From an uncultured Burkholderiales bacterium (GTDB lineage Bacteria > Pseudomonadota > Gammaproteobacteria > Burkholderiales > Burkholderiaceae_C), in the NCBI GenBank assembly GCA_903864315.1, contig CAIPFK010000196.1, positions 1 through 42,417 on the forward strand: DNA of 42,417 nucleotides. Direction: 5' to 3'. The position numbers and the translations under genes are program-made. Position 1 is the stretch's first letter. Every line of letters begins with the position of its first letter. Below the pieces are notes generated by a model. The model worked only from the letters and a program-made list of their open reading frames with translations. It ran no database searches and had not been told where the DNA came from. Below are positions 6,456-15,704 of the stretch, one piece after another.

Positions 6456-9344
6456 ATGACCCAGTCCGCAGACTACAGAACCACGCTCAATTTGCCAGAT
6501 ACCCCCTTCCCCATGCGTGGAGACTTGCCCAAGCGCGAGCCCGCTTGGGCTCAACAGTGGACCAGTGAGGGGGTTTACCAAAAACTACGATTGGCCAGAG
6601 TCGGTGCGCCTTTGTTTGTCTTGCATGATGGCCCACCGTATGCCAATGGCAAGTTGCACATCGGACACGCGCTCAACAAAGTGCTCAAAGACATGATCGT
6701 CAAAAGCCGTCAATTGGCGGGCTTTGATGCGCAATACATTCCAGGCTGGGACTGCCACGGATTGCCCATTGAGAATGCGATTGAAAAACTCCACGGCCGC
6801 AAATTGAGTCGCGACGACATGCAAGCCAAAAGCCGCGCCTTTGCCAACGAACAGATCAACCAACAGCGCGAAGACTTCAAGCGCTTGGGAGTGCTTGGTG
6901 ACTGGGACCGCCCCTACCGGACGATGGACCCACAAAACGAGGCGGGTCAGTTGCGCGCCTTCAAACGGGTGATTGAACGCGGTTTTGTGTACCGAGGCTT
7001 AAAGCCCGTGTATTGCTGTTTTGATTGCGGATCCTCCTTGGCCGAGTTCGAAATCGAGTATGCCGAGAAAAAAAGTGACACCCTGGATGTGGCATTTTTA
7101 TGCGCTCAACCGGACCGCTTGGCCAAGGCATTTGGACTGACCGAACTCAGCAAGCAAGCCTTCGCCGTGATCTGGACCACCACCGCCTGGACCATTCCAG
7201 CCAACCAAGCCCTCAACTTGAACCCCGAGATTGAATTCGCCTTGGTCGACACGGCCAAAGGCCTCATGTTGGTGGCCAAGGACTTGGTGGACGTGGCCCT
7301 TGAGCGCTGGGGCTTGGCGGGCAGCGTTGTTGCCACCACGCTTGGACAAACGCTTGAAAGCATTGAATTCTTGCACCCACTGGCCCAGGTGGACGCAAGA
7401 TTCAATCGGATGTCCCCTGTCTATTTGGCCGACTACGCCACGGCCACGGAGGGCACGGGCATCGTGCACTCTGCGCCGGCTTACGGCGTGGATGACTTCA
7501 ACAGTTGTGTGTCTCACGGCATGACCATCGATGAGATTTTGAACCCCGTGCAACCCAATGGCGTTTACGCCAGTGATTTCCCGCTCTTTGGCGGCGAGCA
7601 CATCTGGAAGGCCATCCCCCATATTCTTGAGCGCTTGAAAGAGGCTGGACGGCTCTTGTCCACCCACCCCATCACCCACAGCTATCCGCACTGCTGGCGC
7701 CACAAAACACCGGTGATTTACCGCGCTGCTGCGCAATGGTTCATTCGCATGGATCACGGCGAAGGCATTTTTACCCACGACAAGCCCAAAGAGAGTCTGC
7801 GAGAACTCGCATTGAACGCCATCGAGCAGACCTCGTTTTACCCAGCCAATGGCAAAGCACGACTGAGAGACATGATTGCCTCTCGCCCGGACTGGTGCAT
7901 CTCCAGGCAGCGCAGTTGGGGCGTGCCTTTGCCTTTTTTCATCCACAACACCAGTGGAGAATTGCACCCACGCACCTTGGACATTGTGGATCAAGCCGCC
8001 GCAGTGATCGAGCTCGGTGGCATTGAGGCCTGGTCGCGCTTGAGTTGTGAAGACGTCTTGGGCCCCCAGGAGGCCCCGCTCTATACCAAGAGCACCGATA
8101 TTTTGGAAGTCTGGTTTGACTCTGGCTCCACGTTTGAGCACGTCTTGCGTGGATCCCATTTGCACGCCTACGCCACACCGCCCTTTCACGAACACGGACC
8201 CGAGGCCGATTTGTACCTCGAAGGCCATGATCAGCACCGCGGCTGGTTTCACAGCTCCTTGTTGCTGGGCTGCGCCCTCTACGGCAGAGCGCCCTACAAA
8301 GGCCTCCTGACCCACGGCTTTGCCACCGATGGACAGGGCCGCAAAATGAGCAAATCCTTGGGCAATGTGGTGGCACCGCAAGAGGTGAGCGACAAACTGG
8401 GTGCCGAGATCGTGCGTTTATGGGTGGCCTCGACCGATTACTCGGGCGACCTCAACATTGATGACAAGATCTTGGCGCGCGTGGTGGACGCCTACCGACG
8501 CATCAGAAACACGCTCAGGTTTTTGTTGGCCAATGTGAGTGACTTTGACCACGCCACTCAAGCACTGCCCCTAGAAGGCTTGCTTGAAATCGACCAATAC
8601 GCCATTCAACGATTGGCGCAATTACAAAGTGAAATCGCAGGTCACTTGAACCCCACGACACAGGTCTATGAAGGCGGCCTCTTTGGTCAATATGAGTTCC
8701 ATCCCGTGGTGGGCAAATTGCAAATTTATTGTTCAGAGGAGCTCGGCGCCTTTTATCTCGATATCTTGAAAGATCGACTGTACACCACGGCGCAAAATTC
8801 ACAAGCGAGAAAGAGCGCGCAAACAGCACTTTGGCACATCACCCAAACCTTGCTGCGCTTGATGGCGCCTTTTTTGAGTTTCACCGCCGAAGAAGCCTGG
8901 CGCCTCTTGGGCCATGAGAGCTCGATTTTCCAAGAGACCTATCTGCCACTGCCAAGCGGGGAATTGCTGCTTGCCAAATGGAGTCGCATTCGATTCATCC
9001 GTGACTTGGTGAACAAAGAAATCGAAACCTTGAGGAGTGCGTCCTTGGTGGGTGCGTCACTTCAAGCGCAGGTGCAACTGCACTTGGGCGAGAGTGACTT
9101 GGCGCTCTTGTCTTCATTGAAAGAGGACGTGAAGTTTGTCTTCATCACCTCCAAGGTCGAACTGTTGGCGCATCCCACAAAGGACGCAGAGCCCGAGGTG
9201 AAGGTGATGCCAAGTCCCGATGCCAAATGCGAGCGCTGCTGGCACTACCAAGCCGATGTCGGCCAAGACACGGCGCACCCCACCTTGTGCCTACGCTGCT
9301 CACACAATCTGTTTGGGAGTGGCGAGAATAGATTGTTTGCATGA
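6456..9344 (+). CDS. ileS: Isoleucyl-tRNA synthetase
   Basis: This class I synthetase charges tRNA-Ile. The 962-residue product has the HIGH motif in KLHIGH (residues 68-71), the long CP1 editing domain ([11 protein letters not shown] ... [16 protein letters not shown]), the KMSKS motif at 630-634 ([12 protein letters not shown]), and the C-terminal zinc-binding CERCWHY ... [10 protein letters not shown], so it is complete and of the bacterial IleS type. The ATG at 6456 gives [14 protein letters not shown], matching the family N-terminus. No clear ribosome-binding site precedes it and the leader from the candidate promoter is about 90 nt. The stop overlaps the lspA start (ATGA), so the two are translationally coupled. 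Confidence 0.97.
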   Translation: MTQSADYRTTLNLPDTPFPMRGDLPKREPAWAQQWTSEGVYQKLRLARVGAPLFVLHDGPPYANGKLHIGHALNKVLKDMIVKSRQLAGFDAQYIPGWDCHGLPIENAIEKLHGRKLSRDDMQAKSRAFANEQINQQREDFKRLGVLGDWDRPYRTMDPQNEAGQLRAFKRVIERGFVYRGLKPVYCCFDCGSSLAEFEIEYAEKKSDTLDVAFLCAQPDRLAKAFGLTELSKQAFAVIWTTTAWTIPANQALNLNPEIEFALVDTAKGLMLVAKDLVDVALERWGLAGSVVATTLGQTLESIEFLHPLAQVDARFNRMSPVYLADYATATEGTGIVHSAPAYGVDDFNSCVSHGMTIDEILNPVQPNGVYASDFPLFGGEHIWKAIPHILERLKEAGRLLSTHPITHSYPHCWRHKTPVIYRAAAQWFIRMDHGEGIFTHDKPKESLRELALNAIEQTSFYPANGKARLRDMIASRPDWCISRQRSWGVPLPFFIHNTSGELHPRTLDIVDQAAAVIELGGIEAWSRLSCEDVLGPQEAPLYTKSTDILEVWFDSGSTFEHVLRGSHLHAYATPPFHEHGPEADLYLEGHDQHRGWFHSSLLLGCALYGRAPYKGLLTHGFATDGQGRKMSKSLGNVVAPQEVSDKLGAEIVRLWVASTDYSGDLNIDDKILARVVDAYRRIRNTLRFLLANVSDFDHATQALPLEGLLEIDQYAIQRLAQLQSEIAGHLNPTTQVYEGGLFGQYEFHPVVGKLQIYCSEELGAFYLDILKDRLYTTAQNSQARKSAQTALWHITQTLLRLMAPFLSFTAEEAWRLLGHESSIFQETYLPLPSGELLLAKWSRIRFIRDLVNKEIETLRSASLVGASLQAQVQLHLGESDLALLSSLKEDVKFVFITSKVELLAHPTKDAEPEVKVMPSPDAKCERCWHYQADVGQDTAHPTLCLRCSHNLFGSGENRLFA

Positions 9345-9868
9345 GTACGAACACAAGCAACGTCACCTCCAAGCCCTTGAGCGCTGCTGCGCCTTGGTGG
9401 ATGTGGGTCACGTTATCGGTGGTGGTGGTGGGCATTGATCAGTGGACCAAGGGCCTCATCTTGGACGCCTTTCTGTGGGGTGGTGGACACGACGTCACTG
9501 ATTTTTTCAATCTCATTCGCGTGCACAACACTGGCGTGGCCTTTTCTTTCATGGCCTCCAACGAAGGATGGCAGCGCTGGTTTTTCTCGGCCCTGGGTGT
9601 TTTGGCAAGCGCCATGATGGTGTGGCTCTTGAGGTCAAATGCCACTGAAAAGCTGTTTTCATTCGCATTGGCCATGATCATGGGAGGCGCCATTGGCAAT
9701 GTGATCGACCGATTGCGTTTGGGCTATGTCGTCGACTTTTTAGACTTTCACTGGCAAGCGTGGCACTTCCCCGCCTTCAATGCGGCCGACAGCGCCATCA
9801 CGCTGGGCGCCCTGTGTTTGATCGTGGATGAATTGATCAAAATTGCCAAAAAAAAAGCCAGGCCCTAG
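9341..9868 (+). CDS. lspA: Lipoprotein signal peptidase (signal peptidase II)
   Basis: LspA is an inner-membrane aspartyl protease that removes signal peptides from diacylglyceryl-modified prolipoproteins. The 175-residue product has four membrane segments and the catalytic aspartates in [10 protein letters not shown] (Asp123) and FNAADSAI (Asp150), plus DQWTK near the N-terminus and HNTGVAFSF. It begins within the ileS stop (ATGA at 9341-9344), the usual ileS-lspA coupling. The last codons encode IAKKKARP; the A-rich DNA for those lysines doubles as the T-tract of a terminator on the opposite strand (9848-9879). Confidence 0.96.
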   Translation: MSTNTSNVTSKPLSAAAPWWMWVTLSVVVVGIDQWTKGLILDAFLWGGGHDVTDFFNLIRVHNTGVAFSFMASNEGWQRWFFSALGVLASAMMVWLLRSNATEKLFSFALAMIMGGAIGNVIDRLRLGYVVDFLDFHWQAWHFPAFNAADSAITLGALCLIVDELIKIAKKKARP

Positions 9869-9879
9869 AGGAACCTGGC
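9848..9879 (-). terminator. Rho-independent terminator of the quinone oxidoreductase gene
   Basis: On the minus strand GCCAGG and CCTGGC form a 6-bp GC-rich stem followed directly by nine T. It begins 27 nt past the oxidoreductase stop and overlaps the final codons and stop of lspA, so terminator and coding sequence share the same bases. Confidence 0.85.
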
Positions 9880-9905
9880 GCGTAAATGCGAAGCACTGAC
9901 CGGTG

Positions 9906-10901
9906 TCAAGACAAGGTCAAAATGGTGCAACCCGTGGTCTTTCTGGCTTCCAAGTCGCGGTGGGCTTGCTCAATTTTTGCGAGTGGATAGCGCTGATCGA
10001 TGGGGATATGCACCAAGCCGCGCGTGACCTTGTCAAACAAATCATCGGCCATGAGTTGTGTGGTCTCACGCGTTGCGATGTGGGTGAACAAGGTTTGACG
10101 GGTCACATAAATCGAACCCTTGGCCGCCAACATGCCAGGTGACATATCGGGCACAGGGCCAGAGGCATTGCCAAAACTGGCCATCAAACCAAAAGGCGCC
10201 AAACAGTCGAGTGACTTGGACCACGTATCCTTGCCCACCGAGTCGTAGACAGCCTTCACACCCACACCGCCCGTGATCTCTTTGACTCGGGCCACAAAAT
10301 CTTCTGTGCTGTAGTTGATCACATGGCTTGCACCATGGCTCTTGGCCAATTGACATTTGGCGTCAGAGCCGGCCGTGCCAATGAGTTGAAGACCCAAGGC
10401 CTTGGCCCACTGACAAGCGATCAAACCCACACCGCCTGCAGCGGCATGGAACAAAATAAAGTCACCCTTGTTGAGCCCGCCTTGGGGCATGGTGCGGTTG
10501 AGCAAATATTGCGCGGTCAAACCCTTGAGCATCATGGCCGCACCCGTCTCGAAATCAATGGCGTCGGGCAATTTGCAAACGGTCTTGGCGGGCATCACCC
10601 GCGCTTCGCAGTAGCTCCCAGGCGGTTGACTGGCATAGGCCGCTCGGTCTCCCACCTTCAAGTGGGTCACCCCTTCACCCACGGCCATCACAACCCCAGA
10701 CGCTTCCATGCCCATTTTGAGGGGCATGGCCATCGGGTACAGGCCCATCCTCTGATAGACATCGATGTAATTGAGACCAATCGCCTTGTGCTCAATCAAG
10801 ATCTCACCAGGACCAGGCTCTCCGACTGGCAAATCCACCAATTTCAATTCTTCTGGACCACCGTGGCGTTCGATGATGACGGCTTTGACGAGTTTGGACA
10901 T
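9906..10901 (-). CDS. qor: NADPH:quinone oxidoreductase, zeta-crystallin type
   Basis: The 331-residue product is a zinc-free medium-chain dehydrogenase/reductase that would reduce quinones with NADPH. Features are the N-terminal GroES-like domain (PGPGEILIEHKAIGLNYIDVYQRMG), the family signature region ending in the nucleotide loop AAAGGVG at residues 153-159, and the C-terminal ATTGCTILTL-like tail (RKTTGCTILTLS). The residues that bind structural zinc in alcohol dehydrogenases are absent. AGGAG lies 8 nt before the ATG at 10901, a strong start. It is a single-gene unit with its own terminator; its promoter would lie in the 203-bp gap 10902-11104, which also holds small dyads such as GGCCT-C-AGGCC (11001-11011). 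Confidence 0.9.
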   Translation of the reverse strand: MSKLVKAVIIERHGGPEELKLVDLPVGEPGPGEILIEHKAIGLNYIDVYQRMGLYPMAMPLKMGMEASGVVMAVGEGVTHLKVGDRAAYASQPPGSYCEARVMPAKTVCKLPDAIDFETGAAMMLKGLTAQYLLNRTMPQGGLNKGDFILFHAAAGGVGLIACQWAKALGLQLIGTAGSDAKCQLAKSHGASHVINYSTEDFVARVKEITGGVGVKAVYDSVGKDTWSKSLDCLAPFGLMASFGNASGPVPDMSPGMLAAKGSIYVTRQTLFTHIATRETTQLMADDLFDKVTRGLVHIPIDQRYPLAKIEQAHRDLEARKTTGCTILTLS

Positions 10902-11104
10902 GCGAGAGACTCCTAAAAAAATGTGAGGACACTAAACGCCCACTTGTGAAAGGTTGAACAAAGTGGATGTTAGCTTTTTTTGAACTTGTTTGCACACGCT
11001 GGCCTCAGGCCCTCTGTGCGCGAGTGATGGGATCAATCCCCCATTTCTAAGGGGAGACGGCCTTGAACCCATCCATCGCCGGGGGCACTGGAGCCGCTCA
11101 AACC

Positions 11105-11905
11105 TCAATAGGTCCCTTTATAAGCGCCGCCATCGATCAAAATGTTTTGACCGGTGATGTAACTCGCTTGCGCACTGCAAAGGAAGGCACAAGTCGCACC
11201 AAACTCATCGCTGTTGCCAAATCGGTTGGCGGGAATGGTTTTGATGCGCTGACCCATCACTTCCTCCATCGAGAGTCCCGTTTTTTGCACAGCACCTTTG
11301 AGAGTTTCACGAATGCGGTCCGTGTCAAAGGCACCGGGGAGCAAGTTGTTGATGGTGACGTTGTTGGCCGCCAATTGGCCTGAGCGCGCCAAACCGGCCA
11401 CAAAGCCAGTCAAGCCACTGCGTGCGCCATTAGACAAGCCGAGGTTGTCAATGGGAGCCTTCACGGCGCCTGAGGTGATATTGACAATGCGGCCAAACCC
11501 ACGCTCGCTCATGGCGTCCACTGTGGCCTTGATGAGCTCAATGGGGGTGAGCATGTTGGCGTCGACAGCCTTGATCCATTGATCGCGATCCCATTGCCTG
11601 AAGTCTCCTGGGGGAGGACCTCCAGCGTTGGTCACCACGATGTCATAGGCTTTGTGGGGACCACCATGGACAGACCACACCTGCTCGCGACCTTCAACCG
11701 TGGTGATGTCGGTGGCCACACTCAAGACAGTCACCTTCGGGTTCAACCCTTGGAGTTCGGCCACCGCTTGCGCCAAGGGTTCAGCCCGCCTGGCCACAAT
11801 GACCACATGAGCACCTTCTTGCACCAACGCCTTGGCACAACCAAAACCCAAGCCCTTGGAGGCACCGCACACCAAGGCCCATTTACCTGACAATCCAAAA
11901 TTCAT
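11105..11905 (-). CDS. SDR-family oxidoreductase with atypical catalytic residues
   Basis: The 266-residue product is a Rossmann-fold short-chain dehydrogenase/reductase. It has the cofactor loop GASKGLGFG at residues 14-22, NAGGP (93-97) and Ser145 in NITSG. The usual catalytic Tyr-x-x-x-Lys is not present: counting from Ser145, the Tyr position is Ser158 and the Lys position Arg162 (SNGAR). This matches a known divergent 'beta-ketoacyl-ACP-reductase-like' SDR subgroup lacking the standard tetrad, so the activity is uncertain. It ends in ILIDGGAYKGTY, typical of SDRs. The ATG at 11905 overlaps the stop of the EamA gene by ATGA, so it is translated as part of that operon and is the last gene of the tct-ggt run. 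Confidence 0.85.
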   Translation of the reverse strand: MNFGLSGKWALVCGASKGLGFGCAKALVQEGAHVVIVARRAEPLAQAVAELQGLNPKVTVLSVATDITTVEGREQVWSVHGGPHKAYDIVVTNAGGPPPGDFRQWDRDQWIKAVDANMLTPIELIKATVDAMSERGFGRIVNITSGAVKAPIDNLGLSNGARSGLTGFVAGLARSGQLAANNVTINNLLPGAFDTDRIRETLKGAVQKTGLSMEEVMGQRIKTIPANRFGNSDEFGATCAFLCSAQASYITGQNILIDGGAYKGTY

Positions 11906-12876
11906 TTTTCCACTCCCAATCGAGACATTAAAAATACGCCAGCCAGCACGAGCAGCGTTCCCAAACCAATCCAAACATCCAAGGGTTCGTCCAAAATCCA
12001 AAAGCTCAACAGCAAGGTGGACATGGGGCCAATCATACCGATTTGTGCAGTGATGGCTCCGCCCATGTGTTCAATGCCTTTCATCACAAAGAAGATGGGC
12101 ATGACGGTGCAAACGGTCGCGTTGATCATGGCCAATTGCAGCACCTCCATGGGCAGGGACAAATCTTGCCACGAACGGAAAATAGAAAACTGAAGCACGC
12201 AACACACACAGGCCACACAACTGGCCCAAGACACCAACCGCAGTGACTGGATGCGCTCGAGCAGTCTCTCGCTGAGCATCAGGTAAACCGCGTAGGTGAT
12301 CGCACTCAAAAACACCAATGAGGAACCCAACCAAACGTGGCTCGAAGACACGGTGAGCTCGGTGCCAAAGGCCAACATCAGCCCCACATAACTGACCCCC
12401 ATGGCCAAACACCGCTTGGGGCTCACCCGGCGCTTCAAAAACACCCAGCCCAACAAAAGAATCAAGGTTGGATTCAAATACAAAATCAAACGCTCCAGTC
12501 CGGCACTCACGTATTGAAGACCCAAGATGTCCAAAAAGCTTGAAAAGTAGTAGCCAATGAAGCCCAAAAATGCAATGTCTCGCATGTCCTTCAACGTCAA
12601 AACCACCCGCCATTGACGCTCGGGTCGCCCCTCAAACGCTGGGGGCGCCGTGGCATGAGAGTCAGCAGGCCTGCGAGCCTTGTATTCGGCCCATGCGGCC
12701 ATGATCAAGAAAAACGGCAATGCAAAGAGCATGCGCAGCATGATGAGCGTCATCGCATCCACGCCATAGCGGTAACTGAGTTTGATCACAATCGCTTTGC
12801 CGCTGAAGGCGACCGCCCCGAGAAGCGCAAACACCATCCCGGCCAAAGGCAAGCGCTGCGCTTTGGAGCCCAACAT
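11902..12876 (-). CDS. EamA/DMT-superfamily transporter
   Basis: The 324-residue protein has about ten hydrophobic segments in two EamA repeats (roughly 10-150 and 175-315), the drug/metabolite-transporter architecture used mostly for metabolite export. The second half opens SSLVFLSAITYAVYLMLSERLLERI and closes ITAQIGMIGPMSTLLLSFWILDEPLDVWIGLGTLLVLAG, both typical. A charged, Pro/Ala-rich insert lies near residues 65-90. I start at the ATG at 12876 (MLGSKAQRLP), 29 bp after the ggt-like stop; a TTG a few codons upstream is an alternative. It is coupled by ATGA to the SDR gene. Substrate unknown; the context suggests a product of the neighbouring enzymes. Confidence 0.87.
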   Translation of the reverse strand: MLGSKAQRLPLAGMVFALLGAVAFSGKAIVIKLSYRYGVDAMTLIMLRMLFALPFFLIMAAWAEYKARRPADSHATAPPAFEGRPERQWRVVLTLKDMRDIAFLGFIGYYFSSFLDILGLQYVSAGLERLILYLNPTLILLLGWVFLKRRVSPKRCLAMGVSYVGLMLAFGTELTVSSSHVWLGSSLVFLSAITYAVYLMLSERLLERIQSLRLVSWASCVACVCCVLQFSIFRSWQDLSLPMEVLQLAMINATVCTVMPIFFVMKGIEHMGGAITAQIGMIGPMSTLLLSFWILDEPLDVWIGLGTLLVLAGVFLMSRLGVEK

Positions 12877-12905
12877 CTGGGTCGACTGCGCCTTCAAAAC
12901 AGTGC

Positions 12906-14528
12906 TCAAAACCCTGCAGCCAAGCCGTCTCTGCGCGCATCGCTGGCCGCGACATAGCCCTCGACCTTGGGGTCTCCCATGCGCCAAATGAATTGACCCG
13001 CACCAAAGTCTTGGTAATTGTCATTGATGACACCCACCTCATGGCCCAAGCCACGCAGGTCTGTGAGCGTTTGCGCATTGAGTTGGCTCTCCACATTGAT
13101 CTCCATCCCTTCGTTGTAGCGCCAGCGTGGCGCGTCACACGCAACTTGAGGACTTTGCCCATAGTCCAGCATCCGAACCAGCATCTGCATGTGCCCTTGG
13201 GGTTGCATGTTGGCCCCCATGACACCAAAGCTCATGACGGGCTGACCCTCCTTGCTCAAGAAGGCGGGAATGATGGTGTGAAAGGGGCGTTTACCCGGGG
13301 CCACCAAGTTGGCCGGGTTGTGTGCATTGGCTTGCAAGTCAAATCCATGTCCCCTGTTTTGAAGGCTGATGCCAAAGTTGGGCTCCACACAGCCCGAACC
13401 AAATCCAAGATAGTTGCTTTGGATAAAACTCACCATCATCCCACTCTCGTCTGCAGTGGTGAGGTAAATGGTGCCGCCCTTTGCGGGGTTGCCGGCTTTG
13501 AAATCCTGCGCTTTTTTGGGATTGATCAAGCGAGCACGTTGGGCCAAATAAGCATCGTCGAGCATCTCCTCGACCGTGACTTGCATGCCATTGGGCTCAG
13601 CCACATAACGGTAGACATCGGCAAAGGCGAGCTTCATGGCCTCGATTTGCAAGTGCTGAGAGGCCGCACCATCCACAAGAAAACTGGCCACGTCAAAATG
13701 ACTCAAAATGCCCAAGGCGATCAAAGCCGCGATGCCTTGTCCATTGGGCGGAATTTCATGCAAGGTGTAACCACGGTAATTTTTGGCAATCGGTTTGACC
13801 CACTGGGCGCGGTAAGCAGCAAAGTCGCTCGCCTTCAGGGAACCCCCATTTTGACTGGAAAAAGCCTCCAAGGCTTGGGCGATCTCGCCGCCGTAATAAG
13901 CCTCTCCATGGCTTTTGGCAATGGCCCTCAAGCCTCTGGCGGCCGCTGGAAATTTGAACAACTCACCCACTTCGGGCGCACGCCCCCAAGGCATGAAATG
14001 TTCGGCAAATCCTGGCAATGCGTGAAGCTCGGGGACAGCGGCGGCCCATTTTTGTTGCACCACCACGGGCAGCAAATAGCCACGTTCGGCCACTTCAATG
14101 GCGGGCTGGAGCAACTCTTCAAAGGACAGTTTGCCAAACCGCTGGCTCATCTCCACCCAAGAGGCAACGGCACCCGGGACCGTGACCGCATCCATGCCTC
14201 GCTTGGGGGGGTGGGCCTGGTTCGATCCATATTTCTTGTGGAAATAATCAGGTGTCCAGGCTTGGGGTGCCGTGCCAGAGGCATTCAAACCATGCAGCTC
14301 TTTGCCATCCCACACCAGACAAAAAGCGTCTGAGCCCAACCCATTGCTCACTGGCTCCACAATGGTCATGGTGGCCGCGGCCGCAATGGCCGCATCGACG
14401 GCATTGCCGCCTTGCCAAAGCATCCTCAGCCCCGCTTGGGCCGCCAAAGGATGGGAGGTGCTCACCACATTCCTGGCAAAAATGGGTAAACGGGTACTGG
14501 TGTAGGGGTTTGAGTAATTGAAGTTCAT
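12906..14528 (-). CDS. Gamma-glutamyltransferase-family Ntn hydrolase
   Basis: The 540-residue product is a GGT-family N-terminal-nucleophile hydrolase made as a proenzyme that self-cleaves before a Thr. The large-subunit start shows VVSTSHPLAAQAGLRMLWQG and GGNAVDAA (about 22-47); the predicted cleavage/nucleophile is Thr353 in KGGTIYLTTAD; downstream GSGCVEPNFGI and LQNRGHGF complete the active-site region. There is no N-terminal signal peptide, so unlike E. coli Ggt it is probably cytoplasmic, resembling the YwrD-like branch. Substrates could be gamma-glutamyl compounds or other amides. The ATG at 14528 fits the family N-terminus; no strong ribosome-binding site is seen. It sits between a Bug receptor gene and an EamA transporter on the same strand. 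Confidence 0.88.
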   Translation of the reverse strand: MNFNYSNPYTSTRLPIFARNVVSTSHPLAAQAGLRMLWQGGNAVDAAIAAAATMTIVEPVSNGLGSDAFCLVWDGKELHGLNASGTAPQAWTPDYFHKKYGSNQAHPPKRGMDAVTVPGAVASWVEMSQRFGKLSFEELLQPAIEVAERGYLLPVVVQQKWAAAVPELHALPGFAEHFMPWGRAPEVGELFKFPAAARGLRAIAKSHGEAYYGGEIAQALEAFSSQNGGSLKASDFAAYRAQWVKPIAKNYRGYTLHEIPPNGQGIAALIALGILSHFDVASFLVDGAASQHLQIEAMKLAFADVYRYVAEPNGMQVTVEEMLDDAYLAQRARLINPKKAQDFKAGNPAKGGTIYLTTADESGMMVSFIQSNYLGFGSGCVEPNFGISLQNRGHGFDLQANAHNPANLVAPGKRPFHTIIPAFLSKEGQPVMSFGVMGANMQPQGHMQMLVRMLDYGQSPQVACDAPRWRYNEGMEINVESQLNAQTLTDLRGLGHEVGVINDNYQDFGAGQFIWRMGDPKVEGYVAASDARRDGLAAGF

Positions 14529-14557
14529 GGTGTGCTCTAGGGACTTTGGACCCCCTA

Positions 14558-14566
14558 AGCATAACA
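14558..14566 (-). promoter_or_regulatory. Possible extended -10 promoter ahead of the ggt-like gene
   Basis: On the minus strand TGTTATGCT (14566-14558) fits an extended -10 element (TG-N-TATGCT) 30 bp before the ATG at 14528. No convincing -35 box is present. It lies in the 111-bp gap after the Bug receptor gene and could give ggt-EamA-SDR a start of their own. Confidence 0.25.
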
Positions 14567-14639
14567 AAACCTACCCAAGCCCTTCACCAAAGAGTGTAAC
14601 AATCCCACGCCAAGCCCAGCTCCATGAAAACCAAAGCGA

Positions 14640-15620
14640 TCACTCAGGCTTGATGTTGGCGGTCTTGACCACCACACTCCATTTGGCCGATTCGGCTTTG
14701 ATGAGCGCGGTAAATTCCTCAGGGGTGCCTCCACCAATTTCATTGCCTTGCTCGAGCATGAGGCCGCGCAATTGTGGGTCTTTGAGCACCTCATTGGCCG
14801 CGGCGTTGAGCTTGTCAATGATGGCCTTGGGTGTGCCTTTGGGGGCGACCAAACCTTGCCAGTTTTGCACTTTGACTTTGGGGTAGCCCACTTCGCCAAA
14901 GGTGGGCAAATCAGGGAACAAAGGCGAGCGCTTATCGCTGGTGATGGCAATGGGGCGCAACTTGCCAGCCTTGATGCTGGGCATGGCCGAGTACATCTGG
15001 TCAAACATCATGTTCACATTGCTTGACATCAAGTCCATGAGGCCGGCAGAGCCGCTTTTATAGGGCACATGAATCATGTCGATATCGGCACTTTGTTTGA
15101 AGAGCTCGGCCGACAATTGGTGTGAGCCACCGATACCGCCCGACGAAAAAGTCAAGACACCCGGTTTGGCTTTGGCAGCCGCCACGATGTCGTTCACGCT
15201 TTTGAAACTTGATGTGGGGTTGACCACCAAAATCAACGGGCCTTTTTCAATGAGCATGATGGGGGTGAGGTCGGTCTCAGGATCGTACTTCAAATTCCCA
15301 AAAAGCGTCTTGTTGACCGACAAGGGGGCAAAGTTACCCATGCCGATGGTGTACCCATCGGGAGCGGCCTTGGCGATGAAATCCGTTCCAATGTTGCCGC
15401 CTGCTCCCGCCTTGTTGTCGACAATGATGGGCTGCTTGAGAATGGCACTCATGCCTTGCGCCATTTGCCGACTGCGCGAATCTGCACCCCCTCCTGCACC
15501 ATAGGGCACGATGAAAGAAATGACTTTACTGGGGTAGGTGGCTTGAGCAAAGGCCGTTGCGCCGCCTCCAGCCAACCAAGTACAAAGTAAGCCTGCGAGT
15601 ATGTGGGAAATTTTCATCAT
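14640..15620 (-). CDS. Bug/TctC-family periplasmic solute receptor
   Basis: The 326-residue product is a tripartite tricarboxylate transporter receptor. It has a signal peptide (hydrophobic stretch 4-25, cleavage after ATAFA before QATYPSK), the YPSKVISFIVPYGAGGGADSRSR block, NKAGAGGNIG and PDGYTIGMG, all typical of Bug proteins, which bind carboxylates or amides in the periplasm. It lies 84 bp after tctA on the same strand, so it most likely feeds this TctAB permease. Two adjacent ATGs (15620 and 15617) follow AAGG with 4- and 7-nt spacers; either is possible. A hairpin with a T-run separates it from tctA, so its expression may be uncoupled from the permease. Ligand unknown. Confidence 0.93.
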   Translation of the reverse strand: MMKISHILAGLLCTWLAGGGATAFAQATYPSKVISFIVPYGAGGGADSRSRQMAQGMSAILKQPIIVDNKAGAGGNIGTDFIAKAAPDGYTIGMGNFAPLSVNKTLFGNLKYDPETDLTPIMLIEKGPLILVVNPTSSFKSVNDIVAAAKAKPGVLTFSSGGIGGSHQLSAELFKQSADIDMIHVPYKSGSAGLMDLMSSNVNMMFDQMYSAMPSIKAGKLRPIAITSDKRSPLFPDLPTFGEVGYPKVKVQNWQGLVAPKGTPKAIIDKLNAAANEVLKDPQLRGLMLEQGNEIGGGTPEEFTALIKAESAKWSVVVKTANIKPE

Positions 15621-15628
15621 TCAACCTT

Positions 15629-15661
15629 AAAAAAAAACCCACCCTTCTTTAGAAGAGTGGG
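15629..15661 (-). terminator. Hairpin with T-run between tctA and the Bug receptor gene
   Basis: On the minus strand a near-perfect 11-bp stem (CCCACTCTTCT / AGAAGGGTGGG, one mismatch) with a tiny loop is followed by nine T. It starts 43 nt past the tctA stop and its T-run ends 8 nt before the receptor's ATG, so the receptor's ribosome-binding site lies right at the terminator's tail. It would end or attenuate tctBA transcripts; RNase-protection of upstream mRNA is another role for such hairpins. Confidence 0.85.
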
Positions 15662-15704
15662 CCTGTTGGATCAACTCCAAAACTGAAGAATCAAATCATT
15701 GTTG

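Noticed and set aside
7098-8381. Long minus-strand open frame within ileS
   Set aside because: It lies wholly inside a clear isoleucyl-tRNA synthetase gene and its translation shows no domain or sensible membrane or signal pattern.
12993-14333. Long open frame on the plus strand opposite the gamma-glutamyltransferase-like gene
   Set aside because: It has no recognisable domain, and the opposite strand encodes a full GGT-family protein. It arises from the codon bias of that gene.
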